This document shows positions 19,459-28,400 of a stretch of DNA of 44,218 nucleotides, one piece after another. Source of the stretch: Caccoplasma intestinavium (GTDB lineage Bacteria; Bacteroidota; Bacteroidia; Bacteroidales; UBA11471); assembly GCA_018715885.1 (NCBI GenBank), contig DVKT01000061.1:1-44218 (forward strand). Direction: 5' to 3'. The notes under the pieces are model-generated. The model worked only from the letters and a program-made list of their open reading frames with translations, ran no database searches and was not told the origin of the DNA. The first letter of the stretch is position 1. The number at the start of each line of letters is the position of its first letter. The translations under genes and the position numbers were made by a program.

Positions 19459-20817
19459 TCATTGAACCAAATGTTTGCGGGACATTTTGCGTATATGGTA
19501 CAACAGTGCAATAACAGCTATAATAAATGCTACCGTATCAGCAACAGGTATACTCCACCATACTCCATCGGTTCCAAAAAAACGAGGCAATACCAATAGG
19601 CAAGGTATCAAAAACAGCAACTGCCTCGAAAGAGATAAGAATATAGAAATCTGCGACTTCCCGATCGATTGGAAAAACTGGGTTATTACTATCTGCAAAC
19701 CAACAATGGCAAATACAGCACTCATTATACGCAACCCGTTACGAGAAACAGCCAACAACTCGGGACTGTCGGTAAAGAAACCTACAATCACACCGGGTAT
19801 CAACTCATTTGCCAGAAATCCCACCGTCGTAATGCAACCGCCGAAAATCAAACCGTAATGCAATGTCTGCTTCACCCGATCAAAACGGTTCGCCCCATAA
19901 TTATAACCGATAATAGGTTGCATACCTTGCGTCAGCCCCATAACGACCATGACGAAAAGTGTAAGCATACGATTGACAATTCCGTAGGCTCCTATCGCCA
20001 TATCTCCGCCATAATTCTGCAATGTCGTATTGATGATTATCACCACAATACATGCGCAAGAATTCATGAGAAAAGGCGACATTCCGATACTCAAAATAGA
20101 AGCTATAATACGTCGATGAAGTTTGAAACAGCCTTTCTTAAAGGAAATAAAGCTCTTTTTATTCAAGAAATGCGCCAAAACCCAAACCAAACCTGTCAAT
20201 TGCGCTATGGCCGTCGCCATAGCCGCACCGCGGATTCCCCAATCCAAGACAAAAATGAATATAGGCGCAACAATCACATTGACTGCGACTGTAAGAAAAG
20301 ACGAAAGCATCGCTTTCTTAGGATAGCCTGTCGCACGCATCAGATTATTCAGTCCGACAAACAAATACGCAATAGGATTGGCTATCAGTATAACCTGCAT
20401 AAAATCCCGGGCATAAGGCAATGTTTCGTGGCTCGCCCCGAAAAACAGCAAAATAGGGTCAAGAAAAATAAGGGTTACAATTGTAACGAGCAACCCATTT
20501 ACAAGCAATAAAATAGCCGCATTATGCAAAACGAAAGTTGCTCTTTGAATATCTTTCTGCCCCATATATATGGAACTTATCGTTGCAGCTCCTACCCCCA
20601 CAAGGGTACAAAATGCGATAATGAGGTTCATCAACGGAAAAGTAATGGCGAGACCGGCGATAGCCATTGCCCCCACACCATGCCCGATAAAAATACTGTC
20701 GATAACATTATATAACGACACTACGGTCATGGCGATGATAGCCGGTAAAGAATACTCTACCAATAATTTTCCGATAGGAGCCGTACCCAATATTTGAGGA
20801 GACTGATTATTCGACAT
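19459..20817 (-). CDS. MATE-family multidrug/cation efflux transporter
   Basis: Inner-membrane antiporter of 452 residues with about twelve hydrophobic helices in two homologous halves. Motifs fit MATE proteins of the MepA/DinF side: SLPAIIAMTVVSLYNVIDSI near the start, FIGHGVGAMAIAGLA, GLNNLMRATGYPKKAM, and in the second half GMSPFLMN and GLTQGMQPIIGYNYGA. Such proteins export drugs or metabolites in exchange for sodium or protons; the substrate cannot be read from sequence. It is a single-gene unit with its own promoter and a shared terminator. Confidence 0.93.
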   Translation of the reverse strand: MSNNQSPQILGTAPIGKLLVEYSLPAIIAMTVVSLYNVIDSIFIGHGVGAMAIAGLAITFPLMNLIIAFCTLVGVGAATISSIYMGQKDIQRATFVLHNAAILLLVNGLLVTIVTLIFLDPILLFFGASHETLPYARDFMQVILIANPIAYLFVGLNNLMRATGYPKKAMLSSFLTVAVNVIVAPIFIFVLDWGIRGAAMATAIAQLTGLVWVLAHFLNKKSFISFKKGCFKLHRRIIASILSIGMSPFLMNSCACIVVIIINTTLQNYGGDMAIGAYGIVNRMLTLFVMVVMGLTQGMQPIIGYNYGANRFDRVKQTLHYGLIFGGCITTVGFLANELIPGVIVGFFTDSPELLAVSRNGLRIMSAVFAIVGLQIVITQFFQSIGKSQISIFLSLSRQLLFLIPCLLVLPRFFGTDGVWWSIPVADTVAFIIAVIALLYHIRKMSRKHLVQ

Positions 20818-20851
20818 AAATCATCTTTTTCTTTAAATCCTTTAACGGCCG

Positions 20852-20859
20852 CAAAGGTA
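20852..20859 (-). promoter_or_regulatory. Promoter -7 box for the MATE gene
   Basis: TACCTTTG on the minus strand, 34 bases before the ATG at 20815-20817. Confidence 0.65.
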
Positions 20860-20866
20860 CGAATTA

Positions 20867-20898
20867 TTTGTGTAGTCGGGTGATTTTTATTTCCTTTG
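20867..20898 (+). promoter_or_regulatory. Promoter for the HAD phosphatase gene
   Basis: TTTG (20867-20870), a 20-base spacer and TTCCTTTG (20891-20898, one mismatch to TAnnTTTG) lie 28 bases before the ATG. It is divergent from the MATE promoter in a 109-base gap. Confidence 0.5.
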
Positions 20899-20926
20899 CA
20901 GCGTTAAACAAATACAATAAAGTCCG

Positions 20927-21562
20927 ATGGATACGACTATCGCTGCCCTTTTCGATTTAGACGGAGTCATTATCGACACCGAACCTCAATACAGTATTTT
21001 TTGGGATAAAACCGGAGCCGAATATTTACACGACACCGACCATTTCGGCATGAAAATCAAAGGCAACACCTTGCGCCAGATTTTCGATCTTTTTTTTGCC
21101 GGACATGAAGATTGGCAACAACAAATAGCCTCGGATCTTCTGAAATGGGAGAAATCCATGCGTTTCGATCTGATACCGGGAATCCTCGAATTTTTAAAAG
21201 CATTACGGGATAATCATATCCGCACGGCGATTGTTACCAGTTCGGACAACGAAAAATTAGACAGCCTGTGGCAGGCACACCCCGAACTTAAAGGATATTT
21301 CGATACAATTATATCGGCCGATGACATTACCCGTTCGAAACCCGATCCCGAAGGTTATCTTTTGGCCGCACGCAGATTAGGGGTGAAACCTGAAAAAGCT
21401 TTCGTTTTCGAAGATTCCCGAGCTGGATTACAGGCAGGTCGCGCAGGCGGCATGACAGTCGTGGGTGTAGCGACCACCCTCTCTGCCGATGAAATAACAC
21501 CTCTCGCCGATCGTGTCATCAATGATTTTACAGGAATATCTCCTCAGGAAATTTTAGTATAA
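20927..21562 (+). CDS. HAD-family phosphatase, beta-phosphoglucomutase-like
   Basis: A 211-residue cytosolic HAD hydrolase with a helical cap. The four HAD motifs are in order: FDLDGVIIDTEP (nucleophile and acid aspartates, residues ~9-20), VTSS, the lysine of SKPDPEGYLLAARRLGV and FEDSRAGLQAG. Cap type and spacing match the subfamily of beta-phosphoglucomutase and small sugar-phosphate phosphatases, so a sugar phosphate substrate is likely, but the exact one is unknown. It stands alone and converges on the minus-strand flavodoxin/ferredoxin gene across 43 bases that contain no hairpin. Confidence 0.88.
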   Translation: MDTTIAALFDLDGVIIDTEPQYSIFWDKTGAEYLHDTDHFGMKIKGNTLRQIFDLFFAGHEDWQQQIASDLLKWEKSMRFDLIPGILEFLKALRDNHIRTAIVTSSDNEKLDSLWQAHPELKGYFDTIISADDITRSKPDPEGYLLAARRLGVKPEKAFVFEDSRAGLQAGRAGGMTVVGVATTLSADEITPLADRVINDFTGISPQEILV

Positions 21563-21605
21563 CGTTTCTCCTGCTTACTCGGGAAAATTTTTCACCACTC
21601 AAAAA

Positions 21606-22379
21606 TTACGGATAATCGGGGTGGTGATAACGTCCTTTCTTTTCTGAAATACGGCCATATTCAATAGCCCACTCGGGACAACGGTGTATACAGGCCGAGC
21701 ATTGAACACACCCTTTCTTTTTCCATCGAGGACGACCTTCCCGATCTCCCGAAATCGTTTTTGTAGGGCATATGCGGATACATTTTCCACATGCCGTACA
21801 AGCATCGGTTACACGAAACGAATTTCCCGAGCGAGCGTATTTCCTGAACAACGGATATACGAGACTTTTCAACCTCGGAAACTTTCCCGAATCGTACAAG
21901 CAATGATGTGCATTCCCGCTTCTTACTGCTTCGACAATAGCTTGTATGCGGGCAGAAGCCGCATTTAACTTTTCTGCTGCGACAGACGGTGCGTCGACAT
22001 CGAACCCGGGCAGTAAAATATAATTATTCGGCATCTGTACAGAAAAAACGGATGTCAGCTGCAAACCTTTACGACGCAACATTTTATCGACAATTTTATC
22101 GGTCCGACCGCAATCGTCCCCACACACGCACACAATATATATCGGTTGACCGGCATAATCATCGACAACCAATCGATCGATAAAATCGGACATCGGGACA
22201 GCCGGCCCCCACGAATGGACGGGGAAAACAAGAAACAACGGCTCTTTATCTGAAAAAACAGACAAAAGACTCTTCCTTTCTTGTCGGGATACCACCGACC
22301 GTAAAGATATGCCGAAAGTATCGGCCAACCGTCGGGCGACCCACAAAGAATTTCCTGTTGCCGAAAAATAAAAGACCAT
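21606..22379 (-). CDS. EFR1-type flavodoxin/ferredoxin fusion protein
   Basis: A 257-residue electron-transfer protein. The N-terminus is flavodoxin-like, with the FMN phosphate loop FYFSATGNSLWVA and a later VFPVHSWGPAVP. The C-terminus carries two 4Fe-4S ferredoxin motifs, CTACGKCIRICP and CVQCSACIHRCP. This matches the EFR1 family found widely in anaerobes, whose partners are mostly unknown. It is the third gene of a minus operon, starting 3 bases after the kdsA stop, which is odd company for lipopolysaccharide and rRNA enzymes; I infer transcriptional rather than functional linkage. Confidence 0.88.
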   Translation of the reverse strand: MVFYFSATGNSLWVARRLADTFGISLRSVVSRQERKSLLSVFSDKEPLFLVFPVHSWGPAVPMSDFIDRLVVDDYAGQPIYIVCVCGDDCGRTDKIVDKMLRRKGLQLTSVFSVQMPNNYILLPGFDVDAPSVAAEKLNAASARIQAIVEAVRSGNAHHCLYDSGKFPRLKSLVYPLFRKYARSGNSFRVTDACTACGKCIRICPTKTISGDREGRPRWKKKGCVQCSACIHRCPEWAIEYGRISEKKGRYHHPDYP

Positions 22380-22382
22380 ATA

Positions 22383-23210
22383 CTACACAGCAGGAAAAGT
22401 ATTCACAACTTGCCGCAAGGCAACCAAGCGACCCAGCAAAGAATCCAATCGATGAAGAGGAAGCATATTGGCGCCATCGGATTTCGCTTTTTCAGGCTCA
22501 GGGTGTGTTTCCATAAACAGGCCGTCTACCCCTACCGCCACACCGGCCCGGGCTATCGTCTCGATAAGACGGGGCATTCCGCCGGTTACCCCGCTCGTCT
22601 GATTGGGTTGCTGCAAAGAGTGCGTTACATCAAGCACCACGGGGAAACCGCCCGCCTGCATTTCTGGAATACCCCGGTAATCGACAATCAAATCCTGATA
22701 ACCGAATGTCGTACCCCGCTCGGTAAGCATGACATGATTATTACCAGCTTCGACAACTTTGTCTGCTGCAAACTGCATGGCTTCGGGCGAAAGGAACTGT
22801 CCTTTTTTTATATTCACTATTTTTCCTGTTCGAGCCGCAGCAAGCAGCAAATCGGTCTGTCTACATAAAAATGCGGGTATTTGCAACACATCGACATATT
22901 CGGCTGCCATAGCAGCTTCATCGGCCGTATGGATATCGGTTACCACCGGAATACCGAATGTCTCACGCACTTTACGTAATATGCGCAACGCCTTTTCATC
23001 GCCGATACCTGTGAATGAATCGATACGGGAACGATTGGCTTTACGATATGAACCTTTAAATATGTAGGGTATCTTCCACTTATCTGTAATCTCTACGATA
23101 GTCTCGGCTATGTGCATAGCCATTTCTTCTCCTTCGATAACGCAAGGACCGGCCAATAGGAAAAACATTCCAGAGTCGGTATGTTTCAGTTGTTCGATTT
23201 GAGGATACAT
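22383..23210 (-). CDS. kdsA: 3-deoxy-8-phosphooctulonate synthase (Kdo-8-P synthase)
   Basis: Condenses phosphoenolpyruvate with arabinose 5-phosphate to Kdo-8-phosphate, the precursor of the Kdo of lipid A-core. It has 275 residues in a TIM barrel: FLLAGPCVIEGEE, FKGSYRKANRSRIDSF, TDIHTADEAA, LTERGTTFGYQDLIVD, DVTHSLQQPNQ, FMETHPEPEKAKSDGAN. Cys23 in AGPC, together with the later His, Glu and Asp, is the pattern of metal-dependent class II enzymes; class I enzymes have Asn there. It lies between rsmE (6 bases upstream) and the flavodoxin/ferredoxin gene. Confidence 0.96.
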   Translation of the reverse strand: MYPQIEQLKHTDSGMFFLLAGPCVIEGEEMAMHIAETIVEITDKWKIPYIFKGSYRKANRSRIDSFTGIGDEKALRILRKVRETFGIPVVTDIHTADEAAMAAEYVDVLQIPAFLCRQTDLLLAAARTGKIVNIKKGQFLSPEAMQFAADKVVEAGNNHVMLTERGTTFGYQDLIVDYRGIPEMQAGGFPVVLDVTHSLQQPNQTSGVTGGMPRLIETIARAGVAVGVDGLFMETHPEPEKAKSDGANMLPLHRLDSLLGRLVALRQVVNTFPAV

Positions 23211-23216
23211 CGTTTT

Positions 23217-23936
23217 TTATTTAACTATATTTTTTTTCATCATATTCACCACGTGCAACGTATGGCAAGCGACCAGTCCTGCCGTTTCGGTACGTAAACG
23301 GGTATCGCCCAACGATATGGGACGGAAACCATTGGCCACAGCCAAATCGACTTCTTCGGGACTGAAATCGCCTTCAGGACCTATCAGTATCACGGCGTCG
23401 TGTCCCGGTTTGTAACAATCGGTCAACAACACCCGCTCATCGTCCCGACAATGAGCGATATACTTTTCGCCATCGAACGGACGTTCGACGAAATGTCGAA
23501 AACCGGTCATTTCATCGAGATGAGGACATACGGCTTTAAGCGATTGCTTCATTGCCGAAACAAGTATTTTCCTCAACCGATCGGTTTTCAATTCCTTCCT
23601 CTCGGAAAAACGACACAGCAACGGAGTTATCGAGTCGATACCTACCTCGGTACACTTCTCGGCAAACCATTCCATGCGATCGAGATTTTTGGTCGGGGCA
23701 ATAGCGATATGCACCTTAAATTTCCACGACGGAGGCGTCGGTATCGTCTCGATAATTTCTACGGCACAATGCTTCGGGTGAGCCAAAGATATAACCGCCT
23801 TATAAAAAGTTCCCACACCATCGGCCAATAATATTTCCGCCCCTTCGGACAACCGTAATACTTTTACGCAATGATGGGATTCTTCTTCGGGCAATTCTCG
23901 GATAGTGGCAATATCCGGCGTATAAAATATATGCAT
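23217..23936 (-). CDS. rsmE: 16S rRNA (uracil-1498-N3)-methyltransferase
   Basis: SPOUT-class methyltransferase that modifies U1498 of 16S rRNA. The protein is 239 residues from the ATG at 23934-23936 (MHIFYTPDIA). Signatures are the N-terminal PUA-like region (EEESHHCVKVLRLSEG), APTKNLDRMEWFAEKCTEVG, and the C-terminal knot LIGPEGDFSPEEVDLA with SLGDTRLRTETAGLVA. A start 16 codons earlier is possible in the open frame, but those residues are not family-like. First gene of the rsmE-kdsA operon; a leader of about 60 bases contains a small hairpin (CGGCTT/AAGCCG, 23965-23979). Confidence 0.94.
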   Translation of the reverse strand: MHIFYTPDIATIRELPEEESHHCVKVLRLSEGAEILLADGVGTFYKAVISLAHPKHCAVEIIETIPTPPSWKFKVHIAIAPTKNLDRMEWFAEKCTEVGIDSITPLLCRFSERKELKTDRLRKILVSAMKQSLKAVCPHLDEMTGFRHFVERPFDGEKYIAHCRDDERVLLTDCYKPGHDAVILIGPEGDFSPEEVDLAVANGFRPISLGDTRLRTETAGLVACHTLHVVNMMKKNIVK

Positions 23937-24004
23937 CGTTCTATTTCTTTGAGATCTGTTATTCCGGCTTTCCAAGCCGAGCAAGCTCGATAATGCTTAC
24001 TGCA

Positions 24005-24012
24005 CAAAGATA
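24005..24012 (-). promoter_or_regulatory. Promoter -7 box for the rsmE operon
   Basis: TATCTTTG on the minus strand, 68 bases before the rsmE ATG, in the gap after the bifunctional nuclease gene. Confidence 0.6.
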
Positions 24013-24121
24013 CGAAATAGCACCGAATATTTCCAGAAAAACAGAGCGATCTTTCACGGGATACACCCTACCTATCGGGAAAAAGATTTTCCCACAAGTA
24101 CAGATCATACCCCCTCTCCAC

Positions 24122-24730
24122 TTAGGACGGAAGCGAATCCTCTCCCGAGCGCCGTTTCAATTCCTGCTGTATGCGAGAAGCCTGCTCATACTCCTCTTTA
24201 TCGACAGCTTGTTGTAAACGCCTTTTTAATTCGTCTGTACTATACGAATCGATAGAAAATTTTTTTACCGGAATATCCGTTTCCTCATCTACATTTTTCC
24301 CCGACGATATTTCTATGGGATCGGGGGTAATTCCTGCACGATCCAATATAGAACGTGTCGTAAATATAGGCGCGTGCATACGCATGGCCAATGCTATCGC
24401 ATCGGACGCTCGAGCATCGATATGCACCTCCCTGTCTCCATCATTAAAAATCATTTCGGTCGAGAACAATCCGTCCTCATAATGATATATAAATATCTCT
24501 TGCAACTGTATACCAAAAGCTTTGGAGAACGAAGAAAACAAATCATGTGTAAGAGGGCGTTGTGGAACAACCCGCTGTATGAAAGCCATAATAGATTGAG
24601 CCTCGGCCAGCCTGATAGCAATAGGCAGTTGACGTACACCACCCTCCTCTATCATTATCAAAATATAGGTTTCGGGGTGCGTGCGATTATATGTAATGCC
24701 TAAAACATTTAACGCCACTTTCTCATTCAT
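24122..24730 (-). CDS. Bifunctional nuclease (DUF151) with C-terminal UVR motif
   Basis: A 202-residue protein. Residues ~1-135 form the bifunctional nuclease domain (VLGITYNRTHPETYILIM, LPIAIRLAEAQSIMAFI, RPLTHDLFSSF, IDARASDAIALAMR), a fold with reported RNase and DNase activity in plants and seen as a compact domain in many bacteria. Residues ~165-195 form a UvrB/UvrC-type coiled-coil motif (DELKRRLQQAVDKEEYEQAS). I recall this fusion as common in Bacteroidota. Its physiological target is not established. No good promoter box is visible in the 75 bases upstream, so read-through from the L,D-transpeptidase gene is possible. Confidence 0.87.
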   Translation of the reverse strand: MNEKVALNVLGITYNRTHPETYILIMIEEGGVRQLPIAIRLAEAQSIMAFIQRVVPQRPLTHDLFSSFSKAFGIQLQEIFIYHYEDGLFSTEMIFNDGDREVHIDARASDAIALAMRMHAPIFTTRSILDRAGITPDPIEISSGKNVDEETDIPVKKFSIDSYSTDELKRRLQQAVDKEEYEQASRIQQELKRRSGEDSLPS

Positions 24731-24805
24731 ATCGGTTTCGTTTTTTCTTATAACGGTTTTATTCTGTAATCGGTTGTAAAAGAGTATATAATAATCCGAC
24801 TCATT

Positions 24806-25315
24806 TCATTGCACTGTATCTTTCTCAATTGTAACCAAACAGCCTACCGTAACAAGGTCTATCAACTTTTCTACATCTTTGTTGTGAAGACGTATGCAAC
24901 CTTCGCTACAACGAGTCCCGATCGACTCGGGAAAACAAGTACCGTGTATCCCTATCCCGGTAAACCCTTTCACACCTAATCTGATAAAATAAGGGCCATA
25001 AGCTTTTTCGATAAGACCTTTACCATCACAGAAATCATGAGCCCAATGGGAAGAGTTTTGTATCTGAGTGATCGGGAAACAACCTTCCGGTGTACGATTG
25101 TCGCCTTTCTTTTGCTTGTTTCCCAATTCCTTGCCACAACCCACCATACAACGAAACAATACTTGTCCATCGACATTATAAACCGTAAGTTCCATATCCG
25201 ACTTCGATATGTGAACATAATTCGATGACTTTTCCTGTGCCGACAGATTTATTCCGTACACAGACAAAAACAGTGCCAGCATACATAGATATATCGCTCT
25301 CAAATAAAAAGCCAT
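24806..25315 (-). CDS. L,D-transpeptidase family protein (YkuD)
   Basis: Exported 169-residue protein with a signal peptide (about residues 1-26, ending LSAQ) and a YkuD catalytic domain. Active-site motif: IHGTCFPESIGTRCSEGCIRL, interpreted as the HGT...SxGCIR signature, with the catalytic Cys in EGCIR and His in GIHGT. Such enzymes form 3-3 peptidoglycan cross-links or attach proteins to the wall; enzymes of this short size can also act as carboxypeptidases. The TPEGCFPIT segment is typical of the domain. It is divergent from metH. A weak -7-like TATATTTA lies at 25349-25356 on the minus strand. Confidence 0.9.
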   Translation of the reverse strand: MAFYLRAIYLCMLALFLSVYGINLSAQEKSSNYVHISKSDMELTVYNVDGQVLFRCMVGCGKELGNKQKKGDNRTPEGCFPITQIQNSSHWAHDFCDGKGLIEKAYGPYFIRLGVKGFTGIGIHGTCFPESIGTRCSEGCIRLHNKDVEKLIDLVTVGCLVTIEKDTVQ

Positions 25316-25419
25316 AACCCTCTAAATTTACAAATTCATTTTCGTGTGTAAATATAGCAATAATATTTACCCTCTACTCAATATTTCGCCTTTATTCACC
25401 CCTATTTTCTCTTTTTTAT

Positions 25420-25427
25420 TACCTTTG
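25420..25427 (+). promoter_or_regulatory. Promoter -7 box for metH
   Basis: TACCTTTG, 25 bases before the metH ATG. The leader is too short to hold a cobalamin riboswitch. Confidence 0.7.
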
Positions 25428-25452
25428 TCTTCATAAATATTTTATTCCGATA

Positions 25453-28400
25453 ATGCACGTTAAAGAAATTCTCGACAACAGAATCATGGTTCTCGACGGA
25501 GCCATGGGCACCATGATCCAGCAGTACGGCCTTACCGAAAAAGATTTCAAAGGAGAAAGATTTTCCGATATCGGTATTTTGCAAAAAGGGAACAACGACC
25601 TGCTTTGCCTTACCCAACCGCAAATTATCACTGCGATACACCAAGCATATCTCGATGCCGGAGCGGACATCATCGAAACAAACTCTTTCAACTCCACACG
25701 CATATCGATGGCCGACTACGGAATGCAAGGACTCATTACGGAAATAAATTTCGAAGCGGCTCGACTTGCGCGAAATATTGCAGACGACTATACGAGAAAA
25801 ATTCCCGACAAACCCCGATTTGTAGCAGGCTCGGTAGGTCCTACCAACAAGACTTGCTCCATGTCTCCCGACGTCAACAATCCGGCTTTCCGCGCATTGA
25901 CATTCGATGATCTCGCCGATGCATACCGGGAACAGATAACCGCACTCATCGACGGTGGCGTAGACTTACTTCTCATCGAAACGATTTTCGATACCCTCAA
26001 CGCCAAAGCCGCATTGTACGCAGCTGTCGAATCCATGCAAGAAAGGGGAAAAAATATTCCTATCATGCTCTCGGTTACCCTTTCCGATACAGGCGGTCGT
26101 ACTTTATCGGGACAAACGCTGGGCGCATTTCTCGCCTCGGTACAACATGCAGATATTTTATCGATAGGACTGAATTGTTCTTTCGGCGCCCGAGACATGA
26201 AACCGTTCCTGAAACAGCTGGCAGAAACAGCACCATACTACATCTCGGCCTACCCCAATGCAGGATTGCCCAACCGCTTCGGGCAATATGATGAAACACC
26301 CGAAACAATGGCGGCTCAAATCAAAGAGTTCATAGATGAAGGTCTGGTCAATATCATCGGAGGCTGTTGCGGAACGACTCCCGAACACATCGCCGCCATC
26401 GCGCAACTGGTAACAGATACCACACCTCATCGTCCGCATATAAGGGAAAAGGTACTCTGCTTATCGGGTTTAGAAGAATTAAAAATCATTCCCGAAAACA
26501 ATTTTATCAATGTCGGTGAACGATGCAACGTGGCCGGTTCTCGTAAATTCTTGCGACTGATTTCAGAGAAAAAATACGATGAAGCTCTGGGTATAGCCCG
26601 TAAACAAGTGGAAGATGGAGCACAAATCATCGACATCAATATGGACGACGCCATGCTCGATGCACAAAACGAAATGGTAACGTTCCTGAATCTCATTGCC
26701 TCGGAACCCGAAATTTGCCGTGTCCCGATTATGATAGATTCTTCGAAATGGCCGGTCATTCTTGCCGGGCTGAAATGTATACAAGGAAAAGGTATCGTCA
26801 ATTCCATCAGTCTGAAAGAAGGTGAAGAAACATTCCTCGCCCACGCCCGCATCATACACAGGCTCGGAGCTGCTATGATTGTAATGGCTTTTGACGAAAC
26901 AGGTCAAGCCGACAGTTACGACCGTAAAATTGCCGTTTGTAAAAGAGCCTACGACTTGCTCGTACACAATGGAATCGACCCCAATGATATTATTTTCGAC
27001 CCCAATGTTCTGGCTCTCGCCACTGGTATCGAAGAGCACCTCAATTACGGATTGGACTTTATACGAGCCGTAAAATGGATAAAAGAAAACCTTCCGGGAG
27101 CAAAAGTAAGCGGGGGTATCAGCAACTTGTCTTTTTCATTCCGAGGAAACAATTATATACGCGAAGCCATGCATGCTGTCTTTTTGTTCCATGCCATACG
27201 TGCAGGAATGGACATGGCCATCGTCAATCCGGCAACGACAGTCGCATACACAGATATTCCTCAGGAATTGCTCTCCCGTATCGAAGATGTCATCTTCAAC
27301 CGACGCCCCGACGCAACCGAACGGCTGATAGAAGCTGCGGAATCTCTCAAAAACGAATCGGTACAAAACGTCCATACCCCACAAACCGACATACGCGACA
27401 AAATGTCTCTCGACGAACGGCTCGAATACGCTCTCGTCAAAGGCACGGTCGACCGACTCGACGCCGATCTGCATGAAGCCCTGTCGGCATACGGTAACGC
27501 TGTAAAAATCATCGAAGGGCCGCTGATGAATGGAATGAACCGAGTAGGAAAACTTTTCGGTGAAGGAAAAATGTTTCTTCCGCAAGTGGTAAAAACCGCT
27601 CGTACCATGAAACAGGCCGTTGCTATTTTGCAACCCTATATTCCCGTACAAAAAGAAAGTTCCCGGAAAAATGGTAAATTTCTCTTGGCTACGGTCAAAG
27701 GAGATGTACATGACATAGGAAAAAACATCGTTGCCGTCGTACTCGGTTGCAACAACTATGACATTATCGATCTCGGCGTCATGGTTCCAGCCGAAACAAT
27801 CATAGAAACCGCCATACGGGAAAAGGTCGATATAATTGGTGTAAGCGGTCTTATTACTCCGTCTCTTGATGAGATGTGCCGCATTGCCGAAGCCATGGAA
27901 AAAGCGGGGCTGCAAATTCCGCTTATGGTCGGAGGCGCTACAACCTCGAAATTACATACCGCCGTAAAAATAGCCCCATGTTACAGCGGCCCTGTAATCC
28001 ATACACGCGATGCCGCACAAATTCCTACCGTTGCAGCCCAATGGCTCAATCGACAAACTCGAGAAAAATTCCTATCGGAATTGCAGCGTGAACAAGCCGA
28101 ATTACGCCACTCTACCGAAAACCGGCAAGAGGCGTTGGTTTCTTATCCGGAGGCCAATGCAAATGCATTTGTCGCCGAGTGGAAAAACTACAAACCGACA
28201 GAGCCGCAATATCCCGGAATAACAAAGGAAGAAAAGATTTCGATACAGGAGATACGGCCTTATATCAACTGGAAATATTTTCTACACACATGGAAGCTGA
28301 CTGGGAATCAACTCCCGGACGATTGCAGTTGCGAACACTGCAAGGCTCAACTCCCCATAACAAAGACGGCCGGAGAAATGGAAAAATCTTATGAAACACA

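Noticed and set aside
19669..20511. 280-codon open frame on the plus strand
   Set aside because: Antisense to the MATE gene with biased His/Arg/Asn-rich composition; no independent support.
24077..24093. GGGAAAA/TTTTCCC hairpin as a terminator for the bifunctional nuclease gene
   Set aside because: Short 7-bp stem with a 3-base loop and no T tract on the minus strand; too weak to call.
27136..27915. 259-codon open frame on the minus strand
   Set aside because: Opposite the metH cobalamin region; a shadow frame.
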